Shown here: in pieces, positions 22,251 through 33,008 of the stretch
Position numbering within the stretch: the stretch's first letter is position 1
Layout: every line of letters starts with the position of its first letter
Origin: Stagonosporopsis chrysanthemi
Taxonomy: Eukaryota; Ascomycota; Dothideomycetes; Pleosporales; Didymellaceae
DNA: 64,000 nucleotides
Direction: 5' to 3'
Assembly: GCA_022560025.1 (NCBI GenBank)
Contig: JAFISE010000005.1
Coordinates: 353,720-417,719 of the forward strand
Translations under genes and position numbers: made by a program
Notes under the pieces: generated by a model
Databases searched by the model: none
The model's input: only the letters and a program-made list of their open reading frames with translations
What the model was told of the DNA's origin: nothing

Positions 22251-23782
22251 TGTGATCGATATTATTACGATAAAATAATCATGAGAATAATCACAAATTC
22301 GTATCTAAGACTGCCAGCAGCTACGTCGCCAGCGACTGTGAAGAGAAAGATGGAAAGAAAAATGACGGACAAGACCCTACCAGAGAGCGTTGTTGAGTCG
22401 TTGAGTCCCAGGTTGTACGTATGGTACGGGCTGGGCAAGAGGAGCTCAGGGCTATATGTTCAGACCAAGATTGTGGGCGATAGGAAGACGACTAGCCGCA
22501 TCTTGACTGATCAGCAAGCCTCTAGAACAATTGTGGAGAAAAGTTCGTGACGCAGTGGTCCCTGCCACGAGATCCGTATTAGGGTAGGTGCTTCACAAAA
22601 GAGCGCGGAGGTTCAGACATTGCCAGGCAGTGTCAGCGAGGCTTGCTGCAGGAACGCGTGGACCACAAGGAAACATCCATCTGAGGTTGCAAGGCAGCAA
22701 GTGGATGTCGTTGCTCGCTTTGAGACCCAAGATTATTGGCAAGCGGCTGACATGCTAGGCAAGTTGGGGAGGCGGCTGGGCGTGTTGAGGGAAGATCTGG
22801 GGTAAGGACCCACACTCATGCGGCTTGCATTGTTGCGGCTCAAGTCTTGTTTTCGCCGAGTGGGACAGCTTGCGCAGTGTGGATGCATTGTCGCACCGAT
22901 GAGCCCTTCTGGTGCACTCACAGTTCGAGAACCTCGGTACGTGAACTTGGCTAAGCCAATGAAACGTTTGGCAGATGGCCTGACGTGACTGGCCAAGACC
23001 AGCTGGTTTCGCACTGAGTATGGCTGAGGAGGGCTTGAAACCACATCTGACCTGGCATCGGGACTTGGAGATGGTGTTGTCTTCACGAGCGTGCCACGGA
23101 CGCCTGCTGGAAACCGCCGGCGATTTTTAGCGCGTGGCCTGATTGGCTTCAATTCAAGGAGGTAGGTATACCCAGAACTTCCGCCTCACCACTACCCAGA
23201 TGTCACATCTGCTGCCGATCTGCTACGTACCCACTGTTTTTGCTTGTGTCGCCTCCGAAGCCGCCAGTGAGCACTTTAAGCTTTTGTGCCACTTGTACTT
23301 GTCCCAATCCAAGTCTCGATTCTCTCAGAGCGGACGCTACCTCCGCTCCTCCGCACCTGCAGCAACCTGCCAAGCGCGTTGGAGTATCAAGTCCAGGCTA
23401 AGCATGCCTTGGAGCCATCGTTTGTAGCTGTACACCTTGCTTGAGTAGGCCTGATAGGTGCTTAGCGAGTTTCAAGCTCCGCCTGTTCTTGCCCTCGATG
23501 GTTGTTACAGCTCGAGATCATAGAATATCGTGTCTTTGAAGCGAGAACGCCACAGTCATGACTATCAGGCTCGAACATAAGCCTACTCAGGACGGAGAGG
23601 CGGACCGTGGCGAACTTGCTGGTCGTTTATTACTCCACACTCCCATTACTACAACGGATGTCTTCCTTTCCTCCTACAACTTGCTCAGCGATCGGCATTC
23701 GTCTCTAGCTAAAACTACACTACAGTCCGGGAATAATGTCTCCCGATCTTCAGAGTGAGTCTCAGGCAATTTCTCGCGAAAG
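22251..23782. promoter_or_regulatory. 1.5-kb region between ZIP and CDF genes
   Basis: No gene recognised in about 1.5 kb separating two divergent metal transporter genes; it must contain both promoters. An ATG at 23735 just upstream of the CDF start opens an 18-codon frame (ending at the TGA at 23789) that overlaps the CDF start at 23783 in another frame, a possible uORF. Confidence 0.4.
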
Positions 23783-25267
23783 ATGTCCCTGACAAATCTC
23801 TCAGCCCCTGCCAATGAGAAGCCACATAGCCAAGGGGCCGACCAAGCGCCCGCTTCAGTAACCACACCTATGGTGCCAGCAGACGCCATTCAACAGCCAT
23901 CACGGACAACGACGGCTTCGACACAAGTCGCCAAGTATAATGCCGCAGTCACTATCGACAGCGCTGACCCACTGGACCTTGGCAAGCACCGCCGATCAAA
24001 CGTTACCCAGGCACAGATGAAAGCGGACTATCCTCAGGCTAACAAGAGGCACATGAAGGTATGGAGCCTTGTCACACCTCGTTACACTTTCCGGCTTGAG
24101 CTTATCAAAACAGAAATTTTACACAAGGCAAAATCAATTGATCGATCAGTTTCTCCAAAGCGGCGATGAGGAGCGTTTAGCCGCCCTCGACACCTTTGAG
24201 AATGGACCGAAAGTGAAGTTCGCTGTCAATGCTTCCTTCATCGTCAACTTCTTTCTCTTTATCATCCAACTCTATGCTGCGATTTCCACGGGCTCGCTAT
24301 CTCTATTTGCAACAGCAGCAGATGCCTTCATGGACCTTGTGTCGTCATGCGTCATGCTAGTCACCAGCAGGATGGCGGCGCGTCCAAGCATTTACAAGTA
24401 CCCTGTCGGCCGTACCAGGATAGAGACCATCGGCATCATCATGTTTTGTTGTTTGATGACCACCGTCGCTATCCAGCTGATCATCGAGTCTGGAAGAGCA
24501 CTTGGGGGTGGTGCGAAAGAGTCCGAAGAGCTTCACATTATACCTATTGCGTTTGTGGCAACAGCTAGTAAGTCTTGCACTTTGTGAGCTTCTCTACACC
24601 ATACTGAATTCGTCAGTCTTTGCCAAGGGGTCGTTGTGTATCTATTGCTTCATCTACCGTCGCTATCCTTCGGTCCATGTCTTCTTCATTGACCATCGCA
24701 ACGATATTGTCGTCAACGCCTTTGGTCTGGCCATGTCCATCGTAGGAAGCCGTGTCGTCTGGTATGTCGACCCAATTGGTGCTATCCTGATTGGTCTCTT
24801 GATCCTTGTCTCTTGGGCTGCGAACGCATTCGACCATGTGTGGCTTCTTGTGGGTAAGTCAGCACCCAAAGAGTTCCTTTCCAAGCTGGCATACTTGGTG
24901 GTTACGCATGATAATCGCATCGAGAAGATTGATACTGTAAGCCAACTCCCTGTTGAAGACTCATTTTCAACCTCTGATCTTCTCACAGTGCCGCGCCTAC
25001 CATGCTGGTCAGAAATACTACGTCGAAGTCGATATCGTTATGGATGAGAGCCTGCCTCTCAAGGTCACTCACGATGTCAGTCAGACCTTGCAGCGCAAGC
25101 TCGAAGGCCTCGCAGATGTAGAGCGAGCCTACGTTCATGTTGATTACGAGAACGACCACGACATCAAGGAGGAGCACAAACCGTTATATGAAGTGACACA
25201 GCATCGTACGATCAAAGAGCGTGTTAAAGCCTTGAGATACGTCTTCAAGAAGAGTAGTGCAGCTTGA
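23783..25267 (+). CDS. CDF cation exporter, Mn/Fe-type
   Basis: Four exons: 23783-24058, 24114-24567, 24617-24936 and 24989-25267; 442 aa. All phases close. The N-terminus is cytoplasmic (about 90 aa); KKFYTRQNQLIDQFL leads into the membrane domain. Helix 2 has DAFMD (Asp162/Asp166) and helix 5 has DHRND; the DxxxD pairs are characteristic of the manganese/iron branch of cation diffusion facilitators rather than the HxxxD of zinc exporters. The C-terminal cytoplasmic domain shows YYVEVDIVMDESLPL and HVDYENDHDIKEEHKPLYE, also typical of that branch. It probably exports Mn2+ (or Fe2+) from the cytosol into an organelle or out of the cell by proton antiport. Confidence 0.9.
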
Positions 25268-25459
25268 GAGGATCCGCCGCCAACAGCAACCCAGTGGTGT
25301 TGACCAAAATTGGAGCTCCTCAGGCAAGCTCGCGCCTCAAACGTAATGTTTGCTTTGTCGTCATTTTTTTTCCCCCAGCCAACAGAGGCATCTCCAGATA
25401 CCCAGCGCTACATATGACTAGCAGCTCAAAAGTACATGAATGCAATAGTTGAATTAATC

Positions 25460-26452
25460 TTAACTCTCCTTTCTTACTCTATTCTTTTCACACCAGGCCT
25501 CATAATTGAAACCGGAATACACAGACCATATGTCGAGATGTGTATCCGATGCTTGTAGTCGTCTCAGACGTACAGACTCGTCACGCTCAGCAGCCATGAC
25601 CTTGACCCTGTTCTCTATATCATCACCCTCGCCATAGGAGCGACCGGTAGGTACAGAATGATGCTGAGTCGGCGCTGCGCGCGGCCTTGCGTGGGATGGG
25701 AGATGAAGACTGCCGGCCTGCTCGACTACAGAGTCACTCCGCTGTCTACCAATCCGTTCTCCAACAGGCAGTTTCTGGCGCCCAAGCCCATAGTCGTGGA
25801 AGCGTTTCCTCAACAACACTGCTAGAGGTCCCAACATCGATTTGTTCTTTGCTAAGAACACACTCAGCTCCTTACCTAACGTGCCATGCTCGTCGTCATT
25901 CAATACCCTCCATGCCATCATCTGCAGATACTCCTTACTGGACTCCGGCACCCACGGTGCATCCTTGTGTGGACCAAGAGCAGCCCAGATCCAAATCACA
26001 TCCTTCAGAGTCAGCGCAGACGCGCCGAACACAGTCCATATGTGCTCCAAGAGGCTCCACTCGAGGCCTGCCAGCGCGAAAAGCTCGAGTAGAATGTGCA
26101 CTTTGATCAGCTCGATCGGCTCCTGGGGTAACGCATGGAAGTCTATGCAGAACGCGACGCCTGCGCGGTCGTGGTGCACAATGAAATCGACGAGGTCTAC
26201 GAGAAGAGGCTCATCTATTGCGGGGCTACGTGGCAGGATGATTTGCGAGCAATCAATGGTAAGGTACTTGAGGAGGGCAGGCGCAATGTCCTTGAGCGGC
26301 TGCAGAGGGATTCTACTGGCTATCACTTCACCGTGAAGCAGATCATGATTGGCAACAGCCAGGTCGATGAAGATGGTATCTTCTTCTACTAACGGCGGCG
26401 CGTCGATAGGTGCGGTCACCGAATATGAAGGTTTTCCGGTAAAAACGTTCAT
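25460..26452 (-). CDS. hypothetical protein, orphan
   Basis: Intronless, 330 aa, start ATG at 26452. I do not recognise the family. The first 200 residues look like a folded, mainly helical domain with well-spaced hydrophobics (IDLAVANHDLLHGEVI, LVDLVDFIVHHDRAGVAFCI). The next 100 residues are polar and Arg/Ser-rich and probably disordered. The end is again ordered and aromatic (DIWSVYSGFNYEAWCEKNR). There is no signal peptide, membrane segment or metal motif. The 3' end lies under 200 bases from the CDF stop (convergent). The clean 330-codon frame and plausible start support a real gene. Confidence 0.6.
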   Translation of the reverse strand: MNVFTGKPSYSVTAPIDAPPLVEEDTIFIDLAVANHDLLHGEVIASRIPLQPLKDIAPALLKYLTIDCSQIILPRSPAIDEPLLVDLVDFIVHHDRAGVAFCIDFHALPQEPIELIKVHILLELFALAGLEWSLLEHIWTVFGASALTLKDVIWIWAALGPHKDAPWVPESSKEYLQMMAWRVLNDDEHGTLGKELSVFLAKNKSMLGPLAVLLRKRFHDYGLGRQKLPVGERIGRQRSDSVVEQAGSLHLPSHARPRAAPTQHHSVPTGRSYGEGDDIENRVKVMAAERDESVRLRRLQASDTHLDIWSVYSGFNYEAWCEKNRVRKES

Positions 26453-27245
26453 AGTCAGTAAGCAGTAGTGGTTGCTGGCAAACCTGTACCAAACCCAATG
26501 TGCTTAGCCTGTGGTGGTGTTGCTTGTGCTATAGGGAATTGAGAAAGCTTCTTTGTTTATCTGGCCCTTTAAGCGCATAGTTGTGCCATAGAGCATGTAC
26601 TCGCCCCAGATCACTCACAGTGTTCGTGGCCAGAACAAGTGCATGCACAAAGACAGCTTCGGTCTTTCGTACAACGATAGTGCATGCGTCTTATTTCCAA
26701 AGAGACTTAGTACGCACCCTAAGAACCTAATCAGTATGTAACTTTTGGCGTTGCGGCGCTTCTAAGTTCGTTTTGTTAAAAGTGAGTGAAGGTGAGCTGT
26801 GGGAACGGCCGTTCGTCACTCGCAAGACCTTCGTTACGCCATGCACCCACAGTACACCCAGAATCACTTTCATTTATTATTTTGTGTATGAATCAATCAG
26901 ATACAGCACTATTGTTCGTCTCAATAAAACAGGCGCGTTGGTACACAGTGCCTGTTATCAGCCGCGGTATTGGGGCTGCCTGTGAGACGAACGTCTTTTT
27001 TGCCCTGTGGTTGGGAAGCCTAGAGTTGTAATCTATGGCTTGCTGCGTCTATTCTTTGCTTGGGCGCTGGCCCAACTCACGGTGAAGGCGTGGGTGAAGG
27101 CGAGATTGCGCTAGTTATTGTGCCTTTGGCTCAAAACTACAGGTTCTCCAGGTCCTCTCTTGCACGATAGCTTCTCATAACTTTTCGTCTACGACTGCAT
27201 CTCACATAAGCTCCTTTTACTTTAAAAAAACTTGTATCCTTCAGC
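26453..27245. other. divergent intergenic region
   Basis: About 790 bases between two divergent orphan genes. No gene seen; an A-run follows TTTACTT at 27217-27232, just before the plus-strand start. Confidence 0.45.
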
Positions 27246-27959
27246 ATGCCTCTCACCAAGATCATCACCATGCGCTACGGCGCCGTTACCACCACCGCCT
27301 ACATCTCCTCCGAGATGACCGCCGCCGAGATCTACGAGGAACTCCGCGGTACCTTCAACGACATCATCAGCGAGTTCCATATCGCCCTTATAGACACCGG
27401 GCGCGAGAGGTTGGCAACGCTCGCTTACCACGAGCTGAAGGCCGATGCTGTCTACATGGTCACTCCAACCAGAGAGTGCATCCACGGCGCCGGCACGTCC
27501 TCGAGTACCTCCAGGAGGACTCTTGCAAACATCGTCGTCGTTGCGCAAGACTGGGGACTCCAGTCTGCTTGGCAGATCTTCCCTGCAGCCATCGCGCCAC
27601 GCACTGTGAATGCGGAGGGCGAGCTGCCTGTCCTTGGTGACTTCCAGATCACCGCCTTGTTGGACCCAGAAATGTGGTCTACAAGGTTAACGACGGAGCT
27701 CAGGAGACTGAGCCGGAGGAGCCAGGGTAGGCAAGTGGAGGTGATGGAGTTATTGGAGTTGGTGGTGGAGGAGAGGTACGAGAGGGAGGAGGATCCGGTC
27801 AAGTGTGTGACCACCGCTGACCTGGCCAATGCGGTGGTGCGCACATCCACGCAGCAGGATGGAGTCCTCGTCGCCGAGGAGGACAGAGCGAACGAGGTCT
27901 TTGGTGGTGGGCTGGCGGAGGCGTTGGCGGAGGTTGAGAGCGAGGAGGGTGAGCAGTAG
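27246..27959 (+). CDS. hypothetical protein, orphan
   Basis: Intronless, 237 aa, start MPLTKIITMRYG. Family not recognised. The N-terminal 75 residues (YISSEMTAAEIYEELRGTFN, then FHIALIDTGRERL) look like a compact alpha/beta fold of ubiquitin-like size, but no family motif can be named. The C-terminal half is helical and increasingly acidic, ending EVESEEGEQ. No signal peptide or membrane segments. It is followed 260 bases later, on the same strand, by another orphan gene of similar character. Confidence 0.55.
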   Translation: MPLTKIITMRYGAVTTTAYISSEMTAAEIYEELRGTFNDIISEFHIALIDTGRERLATLAYHELKADAVYMVTPTRECIHGAGTSSSTSRRTLANIVVVAQDWGLQSAWQIFPAAIAPRTVNAEGELPVLGDFQITALLDPEMWSTRLTTELRRLSRRSQGRQVEVMELLELVVEERYEREEDPVKCVTTADLANAVVRTSTQQDGVLVAEEDRANEVFGGGLAEALAEVESEEGEQ

Positions 27960-28221
27960 CAGGAGGCTGGATTCTTCACCCTGCCTCTGCGTTAGATACG
28001 CTGCGCTCTGTACCAAGCCGTAGCTGAAATGAAATCTTCCTGGCTTCTCCAAAGGCACCCCAAGTATGCTGAGGTTCTCCTGTTCAAATTCCAATCTTGA
28101 TTCTGTTCGTTCCCAAAACGGTAATCCTCCTACCTGGCTTTCACTTACACTGCCACTTTGCAATAACTCACAACCGCGGTGAAAACTTCTGCAACCCTAC
28201 AACTTGAGCGCCCAACACAAA

Positions 28222-29766
28222 ATGGCTTTCATGCTCGAGTTCCCTCCATCAGGGCCGTTTCCACGCGGCATCAACGCGCCGCCATACGTCGTCTTCGGCG
28301 TCTATGGCAACGACATCACCGCCTCGCTCCCTCCACTCATCCCAATAAGAGTGGTCCTTCACTTCGCGCCCGCACTGCAGAAATGGGTGCTGCCAGCACC
28401 AGATCCCGCGTATCTCCCTCGCGCCGACGCAGAAGAAGCTGTGCGCAAGCCACACGTTGGCATCGATATCAAAGCGCCCGTTGAGACCGAGGGCTTGCGG
28501 TGGATCATTAACCGCATGATGCACCAGAGCGGCTGCAAGGTACCCAAAGAAACATTCAGCGTGCACCCGGACCTCGCCACGTCGCTAGCTATACACAAGA
28601 CTTGGCTCGCGCTGGAGCTGCCACGTCCAGGGCTGCTCGGCTTGCATACGCACATCCACGTGCAGCTCATGACCAGCTCGCCGCCAGTAGGTGTCTGGGA
28701 CATGCGCATGCTGTGGGACACTTTTCCACATGACTCAGGTATTGTGTGGGCCATGGGGCTGAACTTCATGCAGGGGCTTGTCGGCCTGGAGTACAAGACG
28801 AACGAGTCTCTTGAGATCTTGGTGTGGCTGCAGTCTACACCAGAATTGTCCGCGTTCTTCAAGGCTTTGCAGGCTGCAGTGCCAGGATACACGGGTGAGC
28901 CTCCTTCTACAGCCGAGGAGAAGGATAAGACTCTCGAAGCCGGACACCAGACCGATGGCAAGACTGGCAAGGCGAAGACGTCAATGGTGACCAGAGACCC
29001 TAATGCGCTGGTCGATATCATCGAGCGAGGTGCCACCAAAAAAGTCAGTCTGCAGGACAAGAAACAGCGCCAGAGTACTGATTTACAGGCAATGCAATCG
29101 CGACTCAGCAGAATGATGAGCAACGTTAGTCTGAGGTCAGTCAACACAGCTATCTGGGACCCACGAGAGGAGGAGATGATAGCGGGAGGTGAGGAGGATG
29201 GTGAGTCGGTCAATGACGACATGGACGATCCCGGCAACTATTCTGGAGGCTCATTCAGCGCAGAGCTCGCAAAGTCTCTGGAGTTGATCAGGCTACGACG
29301 CGAGAATCGTCGCATGAAGAATGCATCATCGCGCGCTCCACCAGCAAAGGAGCTGAATGAGGCGAGTCTGCAGCAACATGAGGTCGCTGATGCGTCTGTC
29401 TCAAGGGTACGTGATTCTCGACCTCGCGGGTTATCCAGTATGACGACCACATCTGGCAAGGGGCTGACCGAGGCGAACCTGCAGCAACTTGAGGTCGGTG
29501 ACACGTCTATCTCAAGGGAAGGTGCACCTCGACACCGCCGCTCAGACAGTATGACGACACACTCTGGTAAGGAGCGCAGCCTGCTGATTGCCGACCTGCA
29601 GGCGAGACTACAGGCTCTGGAAGAGAAGCGAGAAAGATTTGCTCGACACAATAAGGAGAAAGACACATGCGACGACGAGGGCGACGACGAGGGCGACGAT
29701 GAGGGCGACGACGAGGGCGAGTCTGAAATGGAGAGCGGTGGATCCAAGCTGGAGCAGGTGCAGTGA
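28222..29766 (+). CDS. hypothetical protein with tandem repeats and acidic tail
   Basis: Intronless, 514 aa from the ATG at 28222 (MAFMLEFPPSGPFP). The N-terminal 230 residues form a globular-looking, aromatic-rich domain I do not recognise. The rest is charged. Two adjacent copies of a roughly 37-residue unit occur (KELNEASLQQHEVADASVS... and KGLTEANLQQLEVGDTSIS...), each ending SMTTxSGK. A short coiled-coil-like helix (LLIADLQARLQALEEKRERF) and a perfect run of EGDD units, encoded by a 12-bp repeat at about 29676-29720, follow. The architecture suggests a nuclear or scaffolding protein but no function can be assigned. Confidence 0.6.
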   Translation: MAFMLEFPPSGPFPRGINAPPYVVFGVYGNDITASLPPLIPIRVVLHFAPALQKWVLPAPDPAYLPRADAEEAVRKPHVGIDIKAPVETEGLRWIINRMMHQSGCKVPKETFSVHPDLATSLAIHKTWLALELPRPGLLGLHTHIHVQLMTSSPPVGVWDMRMLWDTFPHDSGIVWAMGLNFMQGLVGLEYKTNESLEILVWLQSTPELSAFFKALQAAVPGYTGEPPSTAEEKDKTLEAGHQTDGKTGKAKTSMVTRDPNALVDIIERGATKKVSLQDKKQRQSTDLQAMQSRLSRMMSNVSLRSVNTAIWDPREEEMIAGGEEDGESVNDDMDDPGNYSGGSFSAELAKSLELIRLRRENRRMKNASSRAPPAKELNEASLQQHEVADASVSRVRDSRPRGLSSMTTTSGKGLTEANLQQLEVGDTSISREGAPRHRRSDSMTTHSGKERSLLIADLQARLQALEEKRERFARHNKEKDTCDDEGDDEGDDEGDDEGESEMESGGSKLEQVQ

Positions 29767-30454
29767 TGATATGGCTGAACGTACGAGTTCGTTGATGAAT
29801 GACTACAAGCCAGATGATGGAAGTTGAAACGGTCTGGCAAGCAATTTGGAAGTCTGCGATTTGGAGGATGATTGGGCCTCGAGCCACAAGGATGCCAGCG
29901 TTCATATCGTCGCTGTCGAGACAACTTTGGGATCAGATAGGAGCCAACAGCGGTTTGGAAGCTTCAGGACGTCAGTACATGTATATTAAAACAACCCTTT
30001 CCCACTCCAAATCAAACAAAACAGGCATCGTTCTCACATGCAATGCGAGGCCTAACCTCAGCCGCACCCAAACCTCACCCATCGCCCTTATCGGCAGCAC
30101 GGCGAGCGAGCCGCCGCGTCAAAGGGCGGCGTCGCTGCATGAGCTGGCTCACAAAGGAGGTTGTGGCTGACGCTGCACAGAAAGGACGACGGCCGCCTTA
30201 CCGGAGCGGCGCCCACGGCGCCCACGGATCGCGCATTCCCGTGCCTGGCGCGTGAATACAAAAAGCGGGGTACCTGCTGCATGCATGCTCGTTACGGCAG
30301 GCACCCAGGCAACAGTGAAGAAGAAAAAAAACAGCATACAAGTAAAAGCTAAACCAAGTCTTGCTCAGTCCCTTTTGCACGCCAGTGCGTCGGATTCAAA
30401 ACCCAATTTCCTTTTTTCGAATCCCTTTTTTCCAGCCTCCACTACACCACCACA
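29767..30454. other. intergenic
   Basis: About 690 bases with no recognised gene. The last 80 bases are pyrimidine-rich, as expected of a fungal promoter and leader before the start at 30455. Confidence 0.45.
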
Positions 30455-30853
30455 ATGCCCCCCCTATCCCGACACCCCTTACTCACCTACCTCTCCACCC
30501 TCTTCGGCGCCATCTTCCTCCTCTTCGGGGCGACGTACATTCTGTCGCCGCGCACGGGCTACTCGCTGTACGGCTTCGCCACAAGCCCGACCAGCGCGCC
30601 CGACTGGGCCGTCATGGAGCGCGTCATGGTGCTGTACGGGGCCAAGGATCTGTTCGTCGGCGCGGCGATTCTCAGCTCGACGTGGGCGGGGACCAGGAGG
30701 AGCGCGGGGCTGGTGCTGGTGGCGGCTGCGGGGTGTGCGGGTGTGGATGGGTGGGTGGTCAAGCGGGAGGCGGGGACGGGGGAGTGGAATCATTGGGGGT
30801 ATGGGAGTGTGATGGGGGTGGTGGGGTTGGTGATGGTGGGTTTGCTTGGGTGA
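30455..30853 (+). CDS. small integral membrane protein, DUF4267 type
   Basis: Intronless, 132 aa, start MPPLSRHPLLTYLS. Four hydrophobic segments: STLFGAIFLLFGATYIL (13-29), the KDLFVGAAILSS region, SAGLVLVAAAGCAGV, and VMGVVGLVMVGLLG at the C-terminus. The central ERVMVLYGAKDLFVG resembles the DUF4267 family of small fungal four-helix membrane proteins whose function is unknown. The coding region is unusually G-rich in its last third (GGGGTATGGGAG-like), which also produces long shadow frames. Confidence 0.75.
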   Translation: MPPLSRHPLLTYLSTLFGAIFLLFGATYILSPRTGYSLYGFATSPTSAPDWAVMERVMVLYGAKDLFVGAAILSSTWAGTRRSAGLVLVAAAGCAGVDGWVVKREAGTGEWNHWGYGSVMGVVGLVMVGLLG

Positions 30854-30935
30854 AATGAGATGGTGGAGTTGGGGGATTGGATTCGATTTATTTGTGCTAT
30901 CGGTTTTTTGCAGTCAGCTGCAGGTGGCAAGTATG

Positions 30936-31895
30936 TTATTTTGACCAAGTTGTATCCTTGTGGACTACCTCCTGTCTGGTGAAGTCGCGCAGCACTTTGT
31001 CAACCGCGGCAAGGCGGTTGGTGCGCGTGTCCATCCTCCAGTCCTCGACCTGGGCTGGCTCGACAGGCTTATCCTCGTTGCTAGCGTCGTAGTTGTACAG
31101 CTCCAGGCGTGGTCCGAAGAGTAACATACCATGACCGCTCTCAATCTCGCCGAGTACGCCGAGCATATCGCTCAACACGTCACCGCGGTGGTTCAGATTG
31201 CTGCGCGACCAGCGCTGAAACGTAGAGAGATCGTCAAGAACAATGACAAGGCAGGTGTGCGTGCGGTATGTCATCGATTCTACATCCTCGTCTGCATCCG
31301 AGACAAGCTTCTTGACGACAAAGGCAGCCATGTTCTCGGGTGCAACATGATGCCAGGATGCACTGTATGAGTAGTGGGCGTTCGTTTTTCTAGCCTTGCG
31401 CTTCTGCTTCTTCGAGGGAGGAGCGTCTGGGTCAGAGTCGGACTCGTCGACTTCTTTGAGTACAAAACTGACGCCCTTGGTAGAGTATGGTCCAAGAGTG
31501 GCTGGCTCGACTACATAGCCGTGCGAGCTGGGGTGGTGGCGCTGAAGCAGAGCGAGAGCGAGGTCCCCGGCTTTCTGCATGTGTGCAGAAGTCTCGCTAA
31601 TGGGCAACGCATAGCTGGTGTGGAAAGCATCATACAGCGCCTGGAGGTGTTGATCAATGGGTGGGAGGAGGATGCTGTCTGTAGTGACTCGCTCGTCAGA
31701 GCGCATCTTCTGCGATTCTGCTACCAAATCCTCTGCAGTGTCCATAGCTTGAGGTGCATGCTGATCAGTAGCCACCCCTTCGGACGTCTGGACCCAGGAG
31801 AGGTTGGAAGGCTGGTAAGCGGCGTCCTGGTGGATGTGTGGTCTCATCCTTGCGCAGCGGTCGCCTACTTTGACAACGGCGGGTAGGGTGTGCAT
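30936..31895 (-). CDS. hypothetical nuclear protein
   Basis: Intronless, 319 aa if the ATG at 31895 (MHTLPAVVKV) is used. The frame is open to 32078, and a later ATG at 31745 (MDTAEDLVAESQ) is also plausible, so the start is uncertain. The conserved-looking core starts near LLPPIDQHLQALYDAFHTSY. A strong nuclear localisation-like segment, SKKQKRKARK, lies at about 161-170. The following segment (CLVIVLDDLSTFQRWSRSNL, then LFGPRLELYNYD) is globular. I do not recognise the family. It lies 3' of the DUF2011 gene on the same strand, 262 bases apart. Confidence 0.6.
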   Translation of the reverse strand: MHTLPAVVKVGDRCARMRPHIHQDAAYQPSNLSWVQTSEGVATDQHAPQAMDTAEDLVAESQKMRSDERVTTDSILLPPIDQHLQALYDAFHTSYALPISETSAHMQKAGDLALALLQRHHPSSHGYVVEPATLGPYSTKGVSFVLKEVDESDSDPDAPPSKKQKRKARKTNAHYSYSASWHHVAPENMAAFVVKKLVSDADEDVESMTYRTHTCLVIVLDDLSTFQRWSRSNLNHRGDVLSDMLGVLGEIESGHGMLLFGPRLELYNYDASNEDKPVEPAQVEDWRMDTRTNRLAAVDKVLRDFTRQEVVHKDTTWSK

Positions 31896-32157
31896 GTTCA
31901 CTTGCGAGTGCGCAGCTGGTTTGTTTATAGTGGCTGACGTGGTTTGCTTCAAGTAACAAACTTGGCTGTCAGTTGGCGTTGCCCGAGTGAGGTGATTGTG
32001 CGGACTAGCAAGCTCTGGTAAGTCGCGAGGGAGATGGTGAGAGGGATCGCTGTAAAAGCGTCTACTGTGGAGTCTCACTCTACGACTTATGGACGCTGCT
32101 GCATTGCTGAAGCAAAGCTAAAGGCGTACCACCAGCCTCGTCGAGAGTCATGGAAGT

Positions 32158-33008
32158 TCAGTCCTGCATGCTTGTGTCTGCATCTGCCCCGACTGCTGGC
32201 TGGGCGTTGGTCTCTGCATCGTGGTCGCCGTCAACCTTCTTCGCCTGTGCCTTGGCTTTCTTCTTGACCTTCTTCTCCCTGTTTCTCCGCGTCCTCTTCT
32301 CGCGCTCGGCTGCTTCCTTCTCAGCAGCGAGCTTGAGCCTCTCTTCCTGCTTGCCCTTGTTTGCCTGCTTCTTCTTCCTCAACGCAATGCGCGCCTTCTT
32401 GCCCTTCCGCGTTCGCTTAGGATCCTTCTCTTCGACGGTTGCCAGCACAGGTGGGTGCCCTACGAGGACGGCCTTCTTGATGCCATCCTTTGTGATGGTA
32501 CGCACCTTCCAGGGCACAGCACAGGCTGGCCATGGCTGCCTCGACAGCTCGAGTACAGTACTTGCATCGATGGCAGAGGCTTGCAGCGCAAGCTCCTCAT
32601 CGCTCGTCGGCTCGTCGGCGAAATAGTAGTTTTTAGGTTTCTTCAGCAAGAAGCCAGATCCATCGCCCTGGTCGAGGCCCGGCGATGTAAGCCTCACCTT
32701 GGAGGTCGCGGGCGCACCATTGGCTGGTGCAGCGAACAGACGCAGCTCTGCCTCGTCCTCGTCGCTCTGGGCAGCCTCCTGGACGTCGCTATGCTGGAGC
32801 TCGGTCGTCGTGAAGGCATACTCGGCGGAAATGCGCTGGCGCAAAAAATCTTCGATGTCTCGGTCTGGCGTCGATCGCGGCGACTCGTCTGGCGATCGCA
32901 GCTCATCGCGGCGCACCCTAGCATGCACATTAGCATGGCGGGAATACGGCCATGGGGAATGAAGATATTTTACCGTTTCGCGCTGGGCAGGTCGAACGCG
33001 GAAGACAT
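32158..33008 (-). CDS. DUF2011-family protein, basic coiled C-terminus
   Basis: Minus strand, exons 33008-32974 and 32917-32158, 264 aa. The small first exon encodes MSSAFDLPSAKR and splices in phase 2 to VRRDELRSPDESP. The core has RLFAAP, GFLLKKPKNYYFA and PWPACAVPWKVRTI, the pattern of the fungal DUF2011 family. The C-terminal third is extremely Lys/Arg/Glu-rich (RKGKKARIALRKKKQANKGK) and probably forms a nuclear, RNA-binding helix; function is unknown. It is divergent from the histidine kinase, with 880 bases between the starts. The frame is open far upstream of exon 1 on the genomic strand, but the splice gives the better N-terminus. Confidence 0.8.
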
